Shown piece by piece: positions 10,961 to 30,953 of a stretch of 64,000 bases of DNA. The translations under genes were made by a program, and so were the position numbers. The stretch's first letter is position 1, and every line of letters starts with the position of its first letter. The stretch is taken from positions 186,001 through 250,000 of the forward strand of contig JBAJFE010000015.1 of NCBI GenBank assembly GCA_037903355.1, read 5' to 3'. Under the pieces are notes generated by a model. That model was not told the DNA's origin. It did no database searches and saw only the letters and a program-made list of their open reading frames with translations. The stretch is from Trichuris trichiura. Taxonomy: Eukaryota > Nematoda > Enoplea > Trichinellida > Trichuridae.

Positions 10961-11560
10961 TTGTCAACGGGGGTGAATACGGTAGGAACAATTCGACAAT
11001 CAGACATTACTTTGACTACTTATACGCCTATTGAAGGTATTGAATTTATGCTCAGATCAACGCCCACACTAATTAGACGCATCAGACAGAAATGCCATTC
11101 CGATGAGATAAGTGAAAAGAAGGCGTCAACTAAAGATGAAGTGAAAGGAACGGGAAATACAACGCATGGAGAGGTCGAAGAGAAAGCAAACTTTTAACAA
11201 TCATCATTACTTTCATTTTTCCGCAGATTCCCATGACTGCATCGACCTTACGTAGTCATGTTAGACTGAAGAGGCGCTCCAATGTCGTAAGCGAAAAGGA
11301 AGTGTCCGTTAAAGACAAGAAAAGCGAAGCAAGTCCGATAACCAAACGGGTGGGAATTTCTATTGGCGAAGAGGTAAAGAACCGTACACTCTTGTCAGTC
11401 GTCAATAATTTTATCCGCCTTTTTTTTCACAGATAACCAACGCGACTTCTGGACCGACCAAAGCGATTCATTCAGATATTGTAACAGACAGAGGTGATTT
11501 AACACAAGCCACTATTATCTTAGCATGCTTTTGGCGGCAATTTCTGTAAGACCGAAATCA
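10961..11560 (+). other. Weak candidate multi-exon gene with repeated exon pattern
   Basis: Three consecutive open segments are separated by intron-like gaps (about 11165-11226 ending CCGCAG; 11372-11433, GTAAAG...TTCACAG). The first two carry similar Lys/Glu/Ser-rich peptides (EISEKKASTKDE and VVSEKEVSVKDK) at similar places, as if an exon had been duplicated. The first donor is poor (GTCGAA) and no start codon or family is evident. It could be a small intrinsically disordered protein or chance. Confidence 0.25.
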
Positions 11561-14055
11561 TCCGTTTATTTATTGCGGCTGCAATACAAACAGAGCACGT
11601 GGGGCTCCGAAAGCTTTAAGGGACTTGTTTATGAATAAGTTCAAATAAACGGCTTGTATTGTACCCGTAATAAACAAACAGATGAAATTCCAAAAGGCCA
11701 CTAAAAAGTCTTTCGTTTTCGATTACGTAGGACCGAAATCATTTAAACTGTGGTAATCACGGAGTTCGTAAACGTAATCTGCGGATAGTATACTTGTAGG
11801 CAACATAAAAAAACTTGAGAGACTGTGTAAGCAAATTAATTTTCCGCTTATGAGTTAACGTACCGATTCGAGATAGAGCCTGTATAGCCTATATAGCAAA
11901 CTTCGCTCGTTACAACGCTGAAATCAATATGTTTTAAGGAATCGACCCGATAAACAACTCGCTGGAATTTTTTGAACAAGACGTTTGTTTCCTTGGACAA
12001 AGTTGTCAAAACAGGCAGACTGAACTTGGTAACCGCTATCAGCTCGAACAAAGCTTAACAGCCCAAGAGATGGAAACATTCGAACTATTCAGCGCAACCA
12101 TGGGTTCAGTCTCCACGATTACATGGGAAGACACAGAGGAGAGCCAATAACGGCGTCGGGTCAATAATAATGCGTTTGTACGTTCACTGCAGCAATAAAT
12201 GTTTTATAGATAGTGTGGAAAAAATTAACTTGCTCAGTCTTTTTTAACAACACAATATAGTCAACTCTTGGCGAGATAAACAGCTTTACGCCTACTCAAT
12301 TTAGTGTTCTTTTTTTGTACGTAAAGAAAAATTTTCTTACCTGCTGTGAAACGTCGCGACGTCTAGGCTCGATTGGAGTCGCCCTCACACTTTCGCCTAT
12401 AAAATCAACTCACAATGATCAGAAGGACATTCACTTTACTATACGACTTTTAAAAAAATAAGCATTCAACAGAAAAAGCTATGAAGTTTTCACATCTTAG
12501 GAAAGTATTCTTTAGCTGCAGACTTTAAAAATAATAACCCCGAGTACTTAGCCGGAAAAGACTACAACAGCTCGAGTCAACAGTCTTTCGCATTTTGTAA
12601 ATGTATCCCTCAATTACTTTCGCTCTTCATTACGATTTGGACAAGTTTATAATTTCAGAATGCAAAAAAATGCATTTTACTCTTTTCAATAGATGGCACA
12701 GAACTGGCGGCAGCTTTGGCAACCAAAAGTGATCTTTTCTAAAGCCTCACTACATAGGCTACGCTTTAATCTTTGATAAGCGATTTGTAAAAGCAGATTA
12801 CGGCGGCAAGTTGAGCGCGGCAATTCTATTGACAACCGTTTGGTGTTATTCATCAAAAATACAGCGAGAAGGAACAAATCACGACGATTGAACCCAATTT
12901 ATTTTACAGAGATCAACCTTAAGTAAGGACACGCGTAATACGTGGAAGACTGATTATTTGTAGGTGTACTTCAATAATTTGCAGGATATACATGCAGCGA
13001 AACAGCTGCAAAAAAGTAAACTCGCGGCTGACCCGGTCACTGCAATCCTTTAGCATTAGTTGTCCCTAAAAGAAGCTTGCTTTGAACGATAGGCAAAAAA
13101 TACGCTTGTTTCCATCCTTTGGTCTTAGATAAGAAATCACGGGAAATTATAACGCGCGCTTGTTGCTTTGGAGAAAAAACATTATCTAATCAGTGGTCGG
13201 TCAACCCTTAACTACACTAGTTTTGCTTGACGTGCAATAGCAGCGTCATCAGTAATTAACATTCTCTTTTCAAACTAGATCTTTCAAGGATGTCATAAGC
13301 AACGTTCGACAAGAGAATGTGTCGGCCCAGTGCTAAAATACTTTGCTGAAAGGCGCTCCTCAGTTCAACGCATACGTCCGTCAATTACAGTACAGAACCG
13401 GGAAGAAAAGAAAGAAATAAGAAGGACAGACTGACTGTCTGCTACGAAATTTACGATAAACAGGTTCTATGACAGCCGTCCTCTTTCGCGTAAGATAAGT
13501 TCAAATTTCCAAAATAAAAACGGCAACAAGTTTTTTCCACGAAACCATCTGTCGATCGTACAGTTGATATGTCTACGCGACGCAGCATTCTGTTGAACCA
13601 CTGATAAATGAACTGTGCTCGGCTGCATCAGTCGACGAACAGTTTCCTACGTTGCCGATTTAAAAAGGACAACTTTGCCGGCTATCCAACAGCGCTAAGG
13701 AAAAAGTGGACATCTCTAAGCAACATGATTTCAACCGAATAATTTTATCTTCCCCGCTGAACGGGCACAATGAAGTCTTCGAGGCATCAACTATTAGGCT
13801 ACGCTCTAATGGAATGGGTCCCTCCCTGTTAGAGACGCTTTTAACATCATTTCGCATCAGGTGAACTGGTACGTAGGCTAAATTTAGTACTTCTCAATTG
13901 CCTTCCAATAACAAATCCGTGACGTCGTCACTAGCGAGCGCGTGCATACCTACAGGAAGGGGCGAATTCGAAAACCTCTTTTAAAAAGACAAGCGGGCCA
14001 AACAGTTAGTTCTCTGTTCGCATCACCATCCGTCGACAGTGACGTCGTGGTAATC

Positions 14056-16175
14056 ATGAACTCTATGCGAAACATCGAAGAAGAAGAAGACCCAAGTTAC
14101 TTCCAAATGATAGATCACTTCTTGAAAAAAGCATGCGCCGTGGTTGAAAAGCCCATCGAATGCGAGATCAAAGACAAGTCGCTTGGACCGCGCGAAAGGA
14201 AACAATTAGTGCAAGGAATTATGGCTCAGATTAGATGCCCAAGTAAGGTGCTCTACGTTTGCTTCCCAATAACGCGCGACAACGGAGATCTTGAAATGAT
14301 CGAAGCCTGGCGCTGTCAGCACAGCGAGCATCGTACACCTTGCAAAGGAGGTGAGCACACCGAATATGCAAATTCCAATAATAATAATAATAATAATAAC
14401 CTTTTTTTAACGCGTTCCGTTACTTTTGCAGGTATTCGTTACGCGCCAAACGTTTCCGAAGACGAAGTGAAGGCTTTGGCAGCTCTTATGACGTTCAAAT
14501 GCGCCGTAGTCGATGTACCTTTCGGCGGAAGTAAAGGCGGTGTACGAATCGACCCGAGAAATTACTCAAGCCGAGAGATTGAACGCATAACGCGACGACT
14601 AACCATAGAGTTTGCAAAGAAAGGTTTTCTAGGTAGTTAATACTATCCCTTCTTATAAAAAATTTAAAAAATGCCTATTGCAGGGCCTGGTGTTGATGTA
14701 CCAGCACCAGATATGAGTACGTCTCAGCGCGAAATGGCTTGGATCGCGGACACGTACTCTAAGACCATAGGTGACATATTCGTTACGTCAGCTTAAGAAT
14801 GGCATCAAAGGCTTCTTTTTAAGGGCATTTAGACAAAGACGCGTACGCTTGCGTCACCGGAAAACCCATTCTGATGGGAGGCATACTGGGAAGGAATGCA
14901 GCTACGGGAATGGTAGGGCATATGTTCCTTAATATGCTTTGCTTTAATCTTCTTTTTTTCAATTCAAATTCAAGGGCGTCCTTAAAGGAACGTCCGTATT
15001 CTTGGAAGATGAGGCGTTAATGAAATCGATTGACATGACTCCGGGTATAACAGGCAAAACTTTCATCGTTCAAGTAAGACCCCCCTACTGTAATCGATGC
15101 TGCCCTAAGCTTGAATGGGTAACCTTCAGGGTTACGGAAATGTGGGCAAGCATACATGTCGTTGTTTCCACGACGCGGGAGCGAAGTGCATCGGCATAAT
15201 CGAATACAATGGAGCCATATTCAACCGACAGGGCATAGATGTGCCCAATTTGGAAGCGTACTTTGAAGTCAGTTAGCGAAAGCGTCCACGTTAAGCGCGC
15301 AAAAGTGATAGCCATTTCTTAAGGAGAAGGGAACGATAGTTGACTTCCCAGACGCAGTAGCCTACGAGCCGAGAGAGAAATTAATGTACGAAAAGTGCGA
15401 CCTGCTCATTCCAGCAGCCATAGAGAAGGTGATAAGCAAACATAACGCGCATAGCATACAAGCTAAGGCAATGGACAGCAACGACAATCGCTTCTATCCA
15501 ACAGCGCCGCTCTATTTTCAGATAATTGTAGAAGCAGCTAATGGTCCAATCACGCCTGCCGGAGACAAAATACTAAGGCAACGACAAGTGCTGATCATTC
15601 CTGACCTGTTCGTCAACTCGGGCGGAGTAACCGTTTCCTACTTTGAATGGCTCAAAAATTTGAATCACGTCAGCTTTGGTCGTCTGACATTCAAATATGA
15701 AAAAGAGAGCACCAAGTTATTATTGGGTAAGATGAAAAATGGCGGCTCTATTTTAAAACGGAATGACAAATGTGATCAGACAGCGTGGAACAGTCGCTGA
15801 GAAATTGCATAAAATCTTCAAGCAACTCAACCATAATGATCAGCCCAAGCGAGGAGTACAAAGCAAGAATGGCGGTCGGCATACGCTAAGCATTATTGAA
15901 AGGGCGATATAAATGCAAAAAATCGTCTGTTTCAGGGTGCTTCGGAGGAAGACATTGTCTATTCGGGTTTGGCCTACACAATGGAAAGATCTGCCAAGGT
16001 GACATAGCGCCATTTTCACTTTCCGAAAGAGAAAACACAGTCGAAACATTTTTAGAATATACTGCAAGCGGTTGCCAAGTACAAATTGGGTAACAATCTA
16101 CGCTTGGCCGCCTACGTAACGGCGGTGGAAAAAATATTTCGTTGCATTTTAACTTCGGGATACGCTTTCTGCTAA
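14056..16175 (+). CDS. Glutamate dehydrogenase, diverged tandem paralog (GDH copy 1)
   Basis: Eleven exons (14056-14350, 14432-14632, 14684-14770, 14824-14912, 14975-15073, 15130-15267, 15324-15467, 15522-15726, 15780-15874, 15936-15998, 16056-16175) keep frame for 511 residues. It interconverts glutamate and 2-oxoglutarate with NAD(P). Visible are the catalytic Lys in [15 protein letters not shown], the catalytic Asp in PAPDM, the nucleotide loop GYGNVG and an animal-type antenna. Compared with copy 2, the GGIHGR loop reads GGILGR, ATGRG reads ATGMG, and the antenna and last residues ([15 protein letters not shown]) are diverged. No ATG-led mitochondrial presequence is seen in the first exon; a basic open stretch upstream (13960-14055) follows a possible acceptor, so an upstream exon may supply one. 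One intron (15468-15521) has a GC donor. The gene is intact, so it is probably functional but altered. Confidence 0.88.
14377..14399. repeat. Short AAT microsatellite in GDH copy 1 intron 1
   Basis: About seven tandem AAT units just upstream of the pyrimidine tract of the first intron of GDH copy 1. Confidence 0.7.
15468..15521 (+). other. GC-AG intron in GDH copy 1
   Basis: Exon ends CTAAG and the intron begins GCAATG and ends TTTTCAG. Its length is 54 nt and it is in frame with no stop, so translation through it would insert 18 residues. GDH copy 2 has a GT-AG intron at the same codon (21434-21495), which supports true splicing here. Confidence 0.7.
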
Positions 16176-16611
16176 TGCTCAGCTGCGGGAAACAATCAAC
16201 TAAATGGACTAATTTGAATTTCAAACGGTCAAATTGGCACTACGAGCTGCGCCTGGCGAGCGAACAAAATTCTTTTAGAATTTACAGCTTAGCGGCTTCG
16301 GGTGAAAAATTATTTTCCCAACGGGACAGCACTGTTGCATTGTAAGAAAGATAATTTAAAAAAAGTTTTCTTCGAATGACAAACTTTTCGCGCCGCTACC
16401 AATGCGACATTACGATTTATGATTTCCGGCAGAGCGGTGCCATTTTAGGAGCTGAATTAAACGCAAATGACAGTGACGGCTGGGCATCGATTGGAACGAT
16501 TAAAATACGCGGGCTCATCAATCTGCAAACAACTGTTTCCATTAAACGTCGCCGTGCGCAACGGCAAACGCGACAAGTTGAAGCGAGCAAGCGAAACGGT
16601 CTTAAAGCTGC

Positions 16612-16640
16612 CAACACACATACACGCGCGCGCGCGCAGT
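16612..16640 (+). repeat. Alternating CA/CG tract abutting the GDH copy 2 start codon
   Basis: A purine-pyrimidine alternating run (CACACATACACGCGCGCGCG...) ends one base before the ATG at 16641. It is a microsatellite with Z-DNA potential, and its end (GCGCGCAG) could also be read as a weak splice acceptor. Confidence 0.6.
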
Positions 16641-25157
<8,517 letters not shown>

Positions 25158-25339
25158 CTTATTTTAAAAGAACAATAATGCAGTTGTTGTTTTGACGATA
25201 AAGTCTTCCCTTGATGGCGACCAAGCAATTTCGCTACAATTAGCATGTCAGCTTTTCTTTCCCCTTTGAGCTTTTTTGACGCTGTCTGGGCTCCGGTTGG
25301 TCGTATCAACTTTCCCGTCCCTTACTCAGCGCAGCAGCG

Positions 25340-26995
25340 TTAAAGCTTCATCCTTGTAAGGCACTAATCGATGAAGCGGTTGGTCGGTTCGTCTAATTCA
25401 ATATCAAGCTCACTTTATGACCGTGTAAAACAGTTACTACGACACATTTGCGGACAGACGGATCGATGAGCGCGAACGAAATGGGTCCCCGAAGATTTCT
25501 GGCAAATTTCTCTCCTTCCTTATGGTTGCAATCGACCGGTAGAATAATTGGCCGATCGCCATCCTGTATATATCCCTTGCACACAGTTTTGATTGGAAGC
25601 ACTCAGCTAGCGTACGTATTGTCGCGGGGTTCGTTTTGAAAAATGAAAAATTCCTTTTGTCGCCGAGCCAAATTGTTCAACGTTAAAACAACCGGTATCG
25701 TCGGATCAAAGGTGACCCGAAAAAAGAACTCGCTTTCAGACAATATTGATTCACCGGCGCGCGGGCGCGGCGTTCGGTGCAGTAACGTTTACTTCACTTG
25801 AAACATTGGACACACCGGAAACCAGCGGCAACCGTAATGATCATTTTCCTCTCTTGGCAACTAAAAGGGAACATATCAGCAGCGTACTGACCTCAAATGG
25901 TGTGTACAGAGAATTTCCAGTCGCAACCATCAAATCCGCTCCTATTTTACAAACTCGTTCAAAGCCAAAAAAAGAGGTAAGCAAGTACGCCTGTTCGTCA
26001 ATGGCCATTGCTGTTATCTCGACAAAAACAGTTGTGTACAAGTTTCCGTTTTGGCTCAGTGCACTAACGCGCGATGGCGTATTCATATTTCTCCCATTTG
26101 CCCATTGCGCCTCGCCAACGCTTTGCCTCTCTCTCTGTTCGTTTGAAAAAAGTTGAAGCGACGCCTGTTTTTTCCCTTACTTTCAAACGTTGCCATCGTT
26201 TGACGGTTCGTGTTCCAAAGGCACTCGCGGCGCTCGTAAAAACCCTGTTGTCTAGCAAGAAATCGAATGCGGCCGTCAACGATTGAAAAGTCGCCGTTAG
26301 GGGCGCTGCCGCGCAATCGACGTGCAAATTCCTTTAGATGTATTCAATTGTACCAGCTTGTAACGTGACAACAAAACTTTTCCAACTGTTGCTGCTTCCA
26401 CGCAGCAGTTTGAAACTTCTCTTTTCGTCGCCATTTTTGCCCCGACGCGTCGCCCTGTTGACCTAATGTCACAGCACCTTCCATTGCTATTGAATAGATA
26501 AGAAATGAACGTTGTTTGCTTCCAACGTATTGATGGCATTTGTCGCGAAGCAAGTGGAGCTTTCTTGGCCGCAAAGGTAAACACCTCTGCAAGTGAACGA
26601 AAAACAATTTCGTTCGGCACGGATACCAGTTTGGCTGTTACAAGTTGCCAATGAGCTCTTTTTTTTTACGAACGGCATGATTCTGCCGAATGGTTGTTTA
26701 ACAATTATACGTTGGTTAAGTGATCAATCAAAATGGAAGAGCGCGGAAGAAACTAAACTTAGCTGTTAGGTGCGTTGAAAAGGGGTCGCAGCCGATGGTG
26801 ATACAATTTCACCATCATTACTCCTCTTGACCAGCAGCTACTCGATTCCGACAACTGCACGCAACAATCTATGTTCTTTTCGGGTGCATATGCCACAACA
26901 GCGACGACGGTGACTGCTTCCAGTTCATCTGGATTGGCTTGCTCAGCTTGACCAACGAGACTGGTAATAAATAGCAGCTTTGCATCGCTTTTCAT
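25340..26995 (-). CDS. Probable minus-strand multi-exon gene, product unidentified (partial model)
   Basis: I do not recognise the family. The best exon is 26995-26759, with natural composition (LLFITSLVGQAEQANPDELE). Another near 26635-26462 reads VPNEIVFRSLAEVFTFAAKK and ends at GACATTAG|GTCAAC. One near 26317-26235 reads SIVDGRIRFLARQQ. Segments near 26086-25890 (NGNLYTTVFVEITAMAIDEQ) and 25755-25621 (FDPTIPVVLTLNNLARRQKE) also look coding. The probable 3' end lies near 25340-25600, tail to tail with RTCB. Splice junctions between these pieces are not all consistent in my reading, and some fragments read plausibly on the plus strand too, so only the presence of coding sequence is claimed. 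Confidence 0.35.
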
Positions 26996-29900
26996 TGTTG
27001 CAACGGTTCTACAAGTCTATTCGTCAACCATTGAAACGACCATGAACTTTTGACGATCGTCCAACAGGTGAGAAACGTACAATGTACAAGTTTACCTTTA
27101 CAACTTTGCTTCTTCTTCGTCTTCTTTGGTAAGATATTCAGAAAAACACGTATGCAAATTCCATTAAAGGCAGTTTGGCTTAGCTTTTTGGTCAAATTGG
27201 AATCAAATCGTTCATCCACTCCAGGCGACTACTATATTCTCACCTCGTTGAAACGGTAAGACTGAGTGATTTGTTTACGCTTTGAAATGAGCCTCCGTGA
27301 CGACAACTACAATGCATGCGCGACCGCTTAAGCTAATCTGGAATAGAAAATTTAGAAAAAGGAACGGTTTAAGTTTACCGTTACGGCTTTACTGCGCACT
27401 GGTCAATAAAGACCGTAGGCTTGTCGTTAGCGATAGTGTCTGTTCGGTAAATATTGAGAGCTCACACTTGTGGCGGGCATACTTTTCGCTGAACTAACAA
27501 CACTTAGCGGAAAAGTGATTGTATTTCTATCTACGCGATGAAAGATAGGCGGAAAATGTCTGCACTTTTGGCCCACTTGACCGTATTTGACCCGCCAACA
27601 ATCGTACCTATTAGTTAGTACATAAAAGATAATGGGACGAGCTTTTGCTTGACGCTATGAAAGACGCGGAATGCTCTCACCCTAAAAGCGCAGCTGTGCC
27701 AACATTTAATACTGCTATTTAAAGTCGCCTTCGTTCCTTTCATGGACGACTATGTCAGGTAGGCGCGTACCGTCTCAAAAAGATAAAAGGTGGAAGGGGA
27801 ATGACGGCTACTAAGAAAAATCTCTGCGGTGAATCGACAAAAGTTAGCTGCGTTAAATTCCCTTTTCCATCGCTGCCAAAAGACGGCCAATCAATCGACA
27901 AGCCGCCAACGGCGGGTGCAATCGTTTAAACTTGCGCGCGTAAACTTATTGGGGGAAAACTGTCTTACTAGTCGCCGATGGATGAGTAGCCTCTCATCGC
28001 CCGGGAAACCGCCATAAAAGCAGCCATTTCATTTGGCAATAAATCACTGTTGAATGGAATAAACACGAAGAAAAAAACCTTAAAGAAAGCAACAGGTTAC
28101 ATGGCGATTAGAAATTGCCCCAAAAGTTGTAAAGCAAGAAGAAAGGTATCTTACAGCGAACATGCTTAGGAGGGGTACTTTTTTGAGGTGCCTTAATTTC
28201 TTCATACCACGTCGTTTCTCGTACAATGCCAACTTAAAGGAAGGTGGCTAACTCAAATTCGTCTTGACTAGATTGACTAGATTCCCTTCAAAGCCATACA
28301 TGGGCTATACACTATCTGCAGACTGGTTCGCTGGGATTTGCTGAAGAAGAAAGGTAACGCCTTAAGTCATATACTTAGTTTTCTTTGAAGAAAAACTCTC
28401 AGTTTAAAGAGTTAACGACTTTTCCATGCTTCAGCGCGACGATGCGTTCAAGCATGACGACAATGACGACGTCACTAAAATAAAGATGCCACAGTTTGAG
28501 AAGCGTTCATGTTCTGTTCTTATCTTTTACTATTGAGATAAAATTTGTAACCTTTTAATCGCTCTTAAATTTGCATAAAATCAACCTTAACTTCCCACCT
28601 GATGTGCTCTGCTGTCGAGCAATTATTTCAGGACGAAAGTTAGACTTAATACAGCGGACCATATTGGATGAAGCGAAAGCTAGGAACTTGACGTTGACAT
28701 TAGCGTTAGTAATGTCGCGCTAATGGACATTGAATTTTGCTTTGAGAAACTGGCGTTACGTTAGCTTTCTTTTGAGGAACCAGACGACGATCAAGATTCC
28801 TTACTGCAAATGCTTAGGTAGGCGTTGTGCCTACAACGGGATGTTGCCTCGTTCTTTTAAGGAAAAAAACCGCTTGTCAACCCACTGCCAAAAATACGAA
28901 ACGACTTTAACAAGAATGCTTCAAGTAATGGGCGCCTTGAACGATTAACTGACACTTCAAAGCCCCATTTTTCTTCACAAATTAACATTGAGTTCCTACA
29001 GTCGTCAACCTCGTTATTTGTTGAATTGGAACGGCGGGCGCGCTCGAAGTTAATTAAAGCTACCTCAGTGCACCGAAAAGTATTTGTCAAATTTAAGTAA
29101 TAATAAAAATAGGTCAATTCGAACTTGAAGAAACAGCATTGACATCTTCGCGGTTAATACGGCTCCAAACGCAGCTGACGCTTTCGTCACTTCGCGCTTT
29201 TGGTACAGCTGAGAAATGTGCGCGGTTTTTTTGTGGGAAAAAGTTTTCCTCAAAATCCCAGTCGAATACCCGTAGGAGAGACAGAGCAACGCTAACTAGT
29301 GACAGTGACGTCACTAATTCAACTTTGCCAAAACGAAAAAAAAATAGCACCGCGCGCTAGCGCGACCTTATTCTTTATACTCAATTGACCAAAGTGGGCT
29401 GCCGCGAATGAGCAACGACCGAACCGAACCTTCTCTTTCATTTAGAACGTTTGAAATTTTTCTTTGCCTCTATTCGTCGTTGGGTTTAAAAAACGGGTGG
29501 TGCGGGGGCGTTGCTTGGGCGTATTCAACGAAATCAAAGCGTTGTTGTTTCGTTACGTCGTAGCCATTCGAAACTTCACCAGACACGACAGTCACACCAG
29601 TGAAAACCATTACAATAAGCATCGTATCAGCATGTAATAACCGGCACCTTTACTGTGCGAAATAGCATTGCTGCCAGCTCGGACTATTCAATGTTTGACT
29701 AAGCCATGCCAGTAGAAAGGCGTCCGATGAACAGTAGCAACAAAAAGCTGAGCTTACAGGGAATTCCTAAATGAACATCTACACTTTGTACGCGCCGGTT
29801 TAAATGTTGGTACAGCGTATGCTTTGACTTCCACTCTATTTCTATTCAATGATGCTTTCCTCTATTTCAGTGAAGCAAATAGGACATCCTTGTAAAAGCG

Positions 29901-30092
29901 TACTCTCTCCCGCAGCCTTTTGACAAGTCGAAAAAATAGTTCATCGATTTGTTAAACTGCTTTTCCAAATCACGTAGGCTGCTGCTGCTGCTGCTGCCAT
30001 GATTATTACATTTCACGTAAAGACTATCCGATGCTGGTCGGTGCACTGTTCTCACGTAGTTTTTCACGTCGCAACGGTGCGTTCACCATCGT

Positions 30093-30953
30093 AGCTTAGG
30101 AGACTGGCACGAACAGAGAGTGGCGGCAAACTGTTCAAAGGGGGATTTTTTGACTGAGCAAAGAGGCCATCGATCCGCTCAGCGTTCGTCTGTCAACAGT
30201 GACAAATATAAAGAGTTCGGTAAACGCGCATGCCATTACTTGAGAGTCTTGATTTACCGGCAGTCGGCGCGTACTGGAGCTGTCTTTCCTCTATTGGCAG
30301 ACATCGTTTCTGTACAGGTAAGCAATGACGCTTTGGCTACCTTTGCATGTACATCTCCTTTTTGGGTGGCACGAATAGCCGGAAAAAGTGAACAACCGCT
30401 CGATCAAGGCAGCAATCTCAGTTGGAATGCAGAGTGACAAAACAAATGACTCTCCGTCTCTGTGTCCGTACGTTCTTAGAAAGTTTGCCATGGTAACACT
30501 GTTAGGCAAAGAAGAGACCGTTCCACCATTTACTTGTCAACGAGTAATTGACCTGCTTACTGGTGACAGACTCCATTTGCGTGCGCAAGTGCAAAGCTGA
30601 ACACTCGTATTGCGACTGGAAGCAGAGCTGCTGGTGAACTAGCGTTATTTGCGCAACAAGGCGCCATCATCACCTCTTTGCAATATCTCTTTCCGAACCA
30701 CGTGAAAAAGATGAACCAAAATCCGGCTATTGCTCTTCTTGTCCGACTAGCGCAAGCCCAAGCAACAGCAAAGCAGGCAAGTCTCGGTGGACAATTTCGC
30801 GTCCATGTTTATTCTACGTGATGTATTCAGCTTGTTGAAGCTATTCGGTTGAAAACGGCCTTTCGAACGTCGTTTACGCGATCGATTAAGCCTTGCTACT
30901 TTCCACAATTCCTTGCCAGCAGCAGCAGCTCGACAGAGTCCATTATTTGAACA
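30093..30953 (+). CDS. Probable plus-strand helical-repeat-like protein, partial model
   Basis: Four consecutive segments splice in frame: about 30093-30317 (donor CAG|GTAAGC), 30379-30543, 30597-30776 and from 30831. Three introns of 61, 53 and 54 nt match the local size class; the last has a GC donor (CAG|GCAAGT). The product is rich in short Ala/Leu helices (RAAGELALFAQQGAIITSLQ; NPAIALLVRLAQAQATAKQ), suggestive of an ARM/HEAT or other alpha-solenoid fold. I could not name it. The frame reaches a stop near 30951 after a Ser run. The 5' exons were not found and may lie beyond 29.9 kb. A nucleoporin (Nup155-type) identity was considered and is not secure. Confidence 0.4.

Larger units (their letters stand above)
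8285..13940. other. Long gene-poor region
   Basis: About 5.6 kb of AT-rich DNA between the coiled-coil gene and the first GDH gene. Only short frames occur. It holds the second foldback repeat (9200-9560), a perfect 13-bp hairpin (10298-10340) and a weak candidate exon cluster (10961-11560). No tRNA, rRNA or long repeat was recognised elsewhere. Confidence 0.5.

Noticed and set aside
15384..15800. GDH copy 1 exon read straight through 15468-15521
   Set aside because: The frame is open, but the paralog has an intron at that codon and the inserted residues break a conserved junction; a GC-AG intron explains it better.
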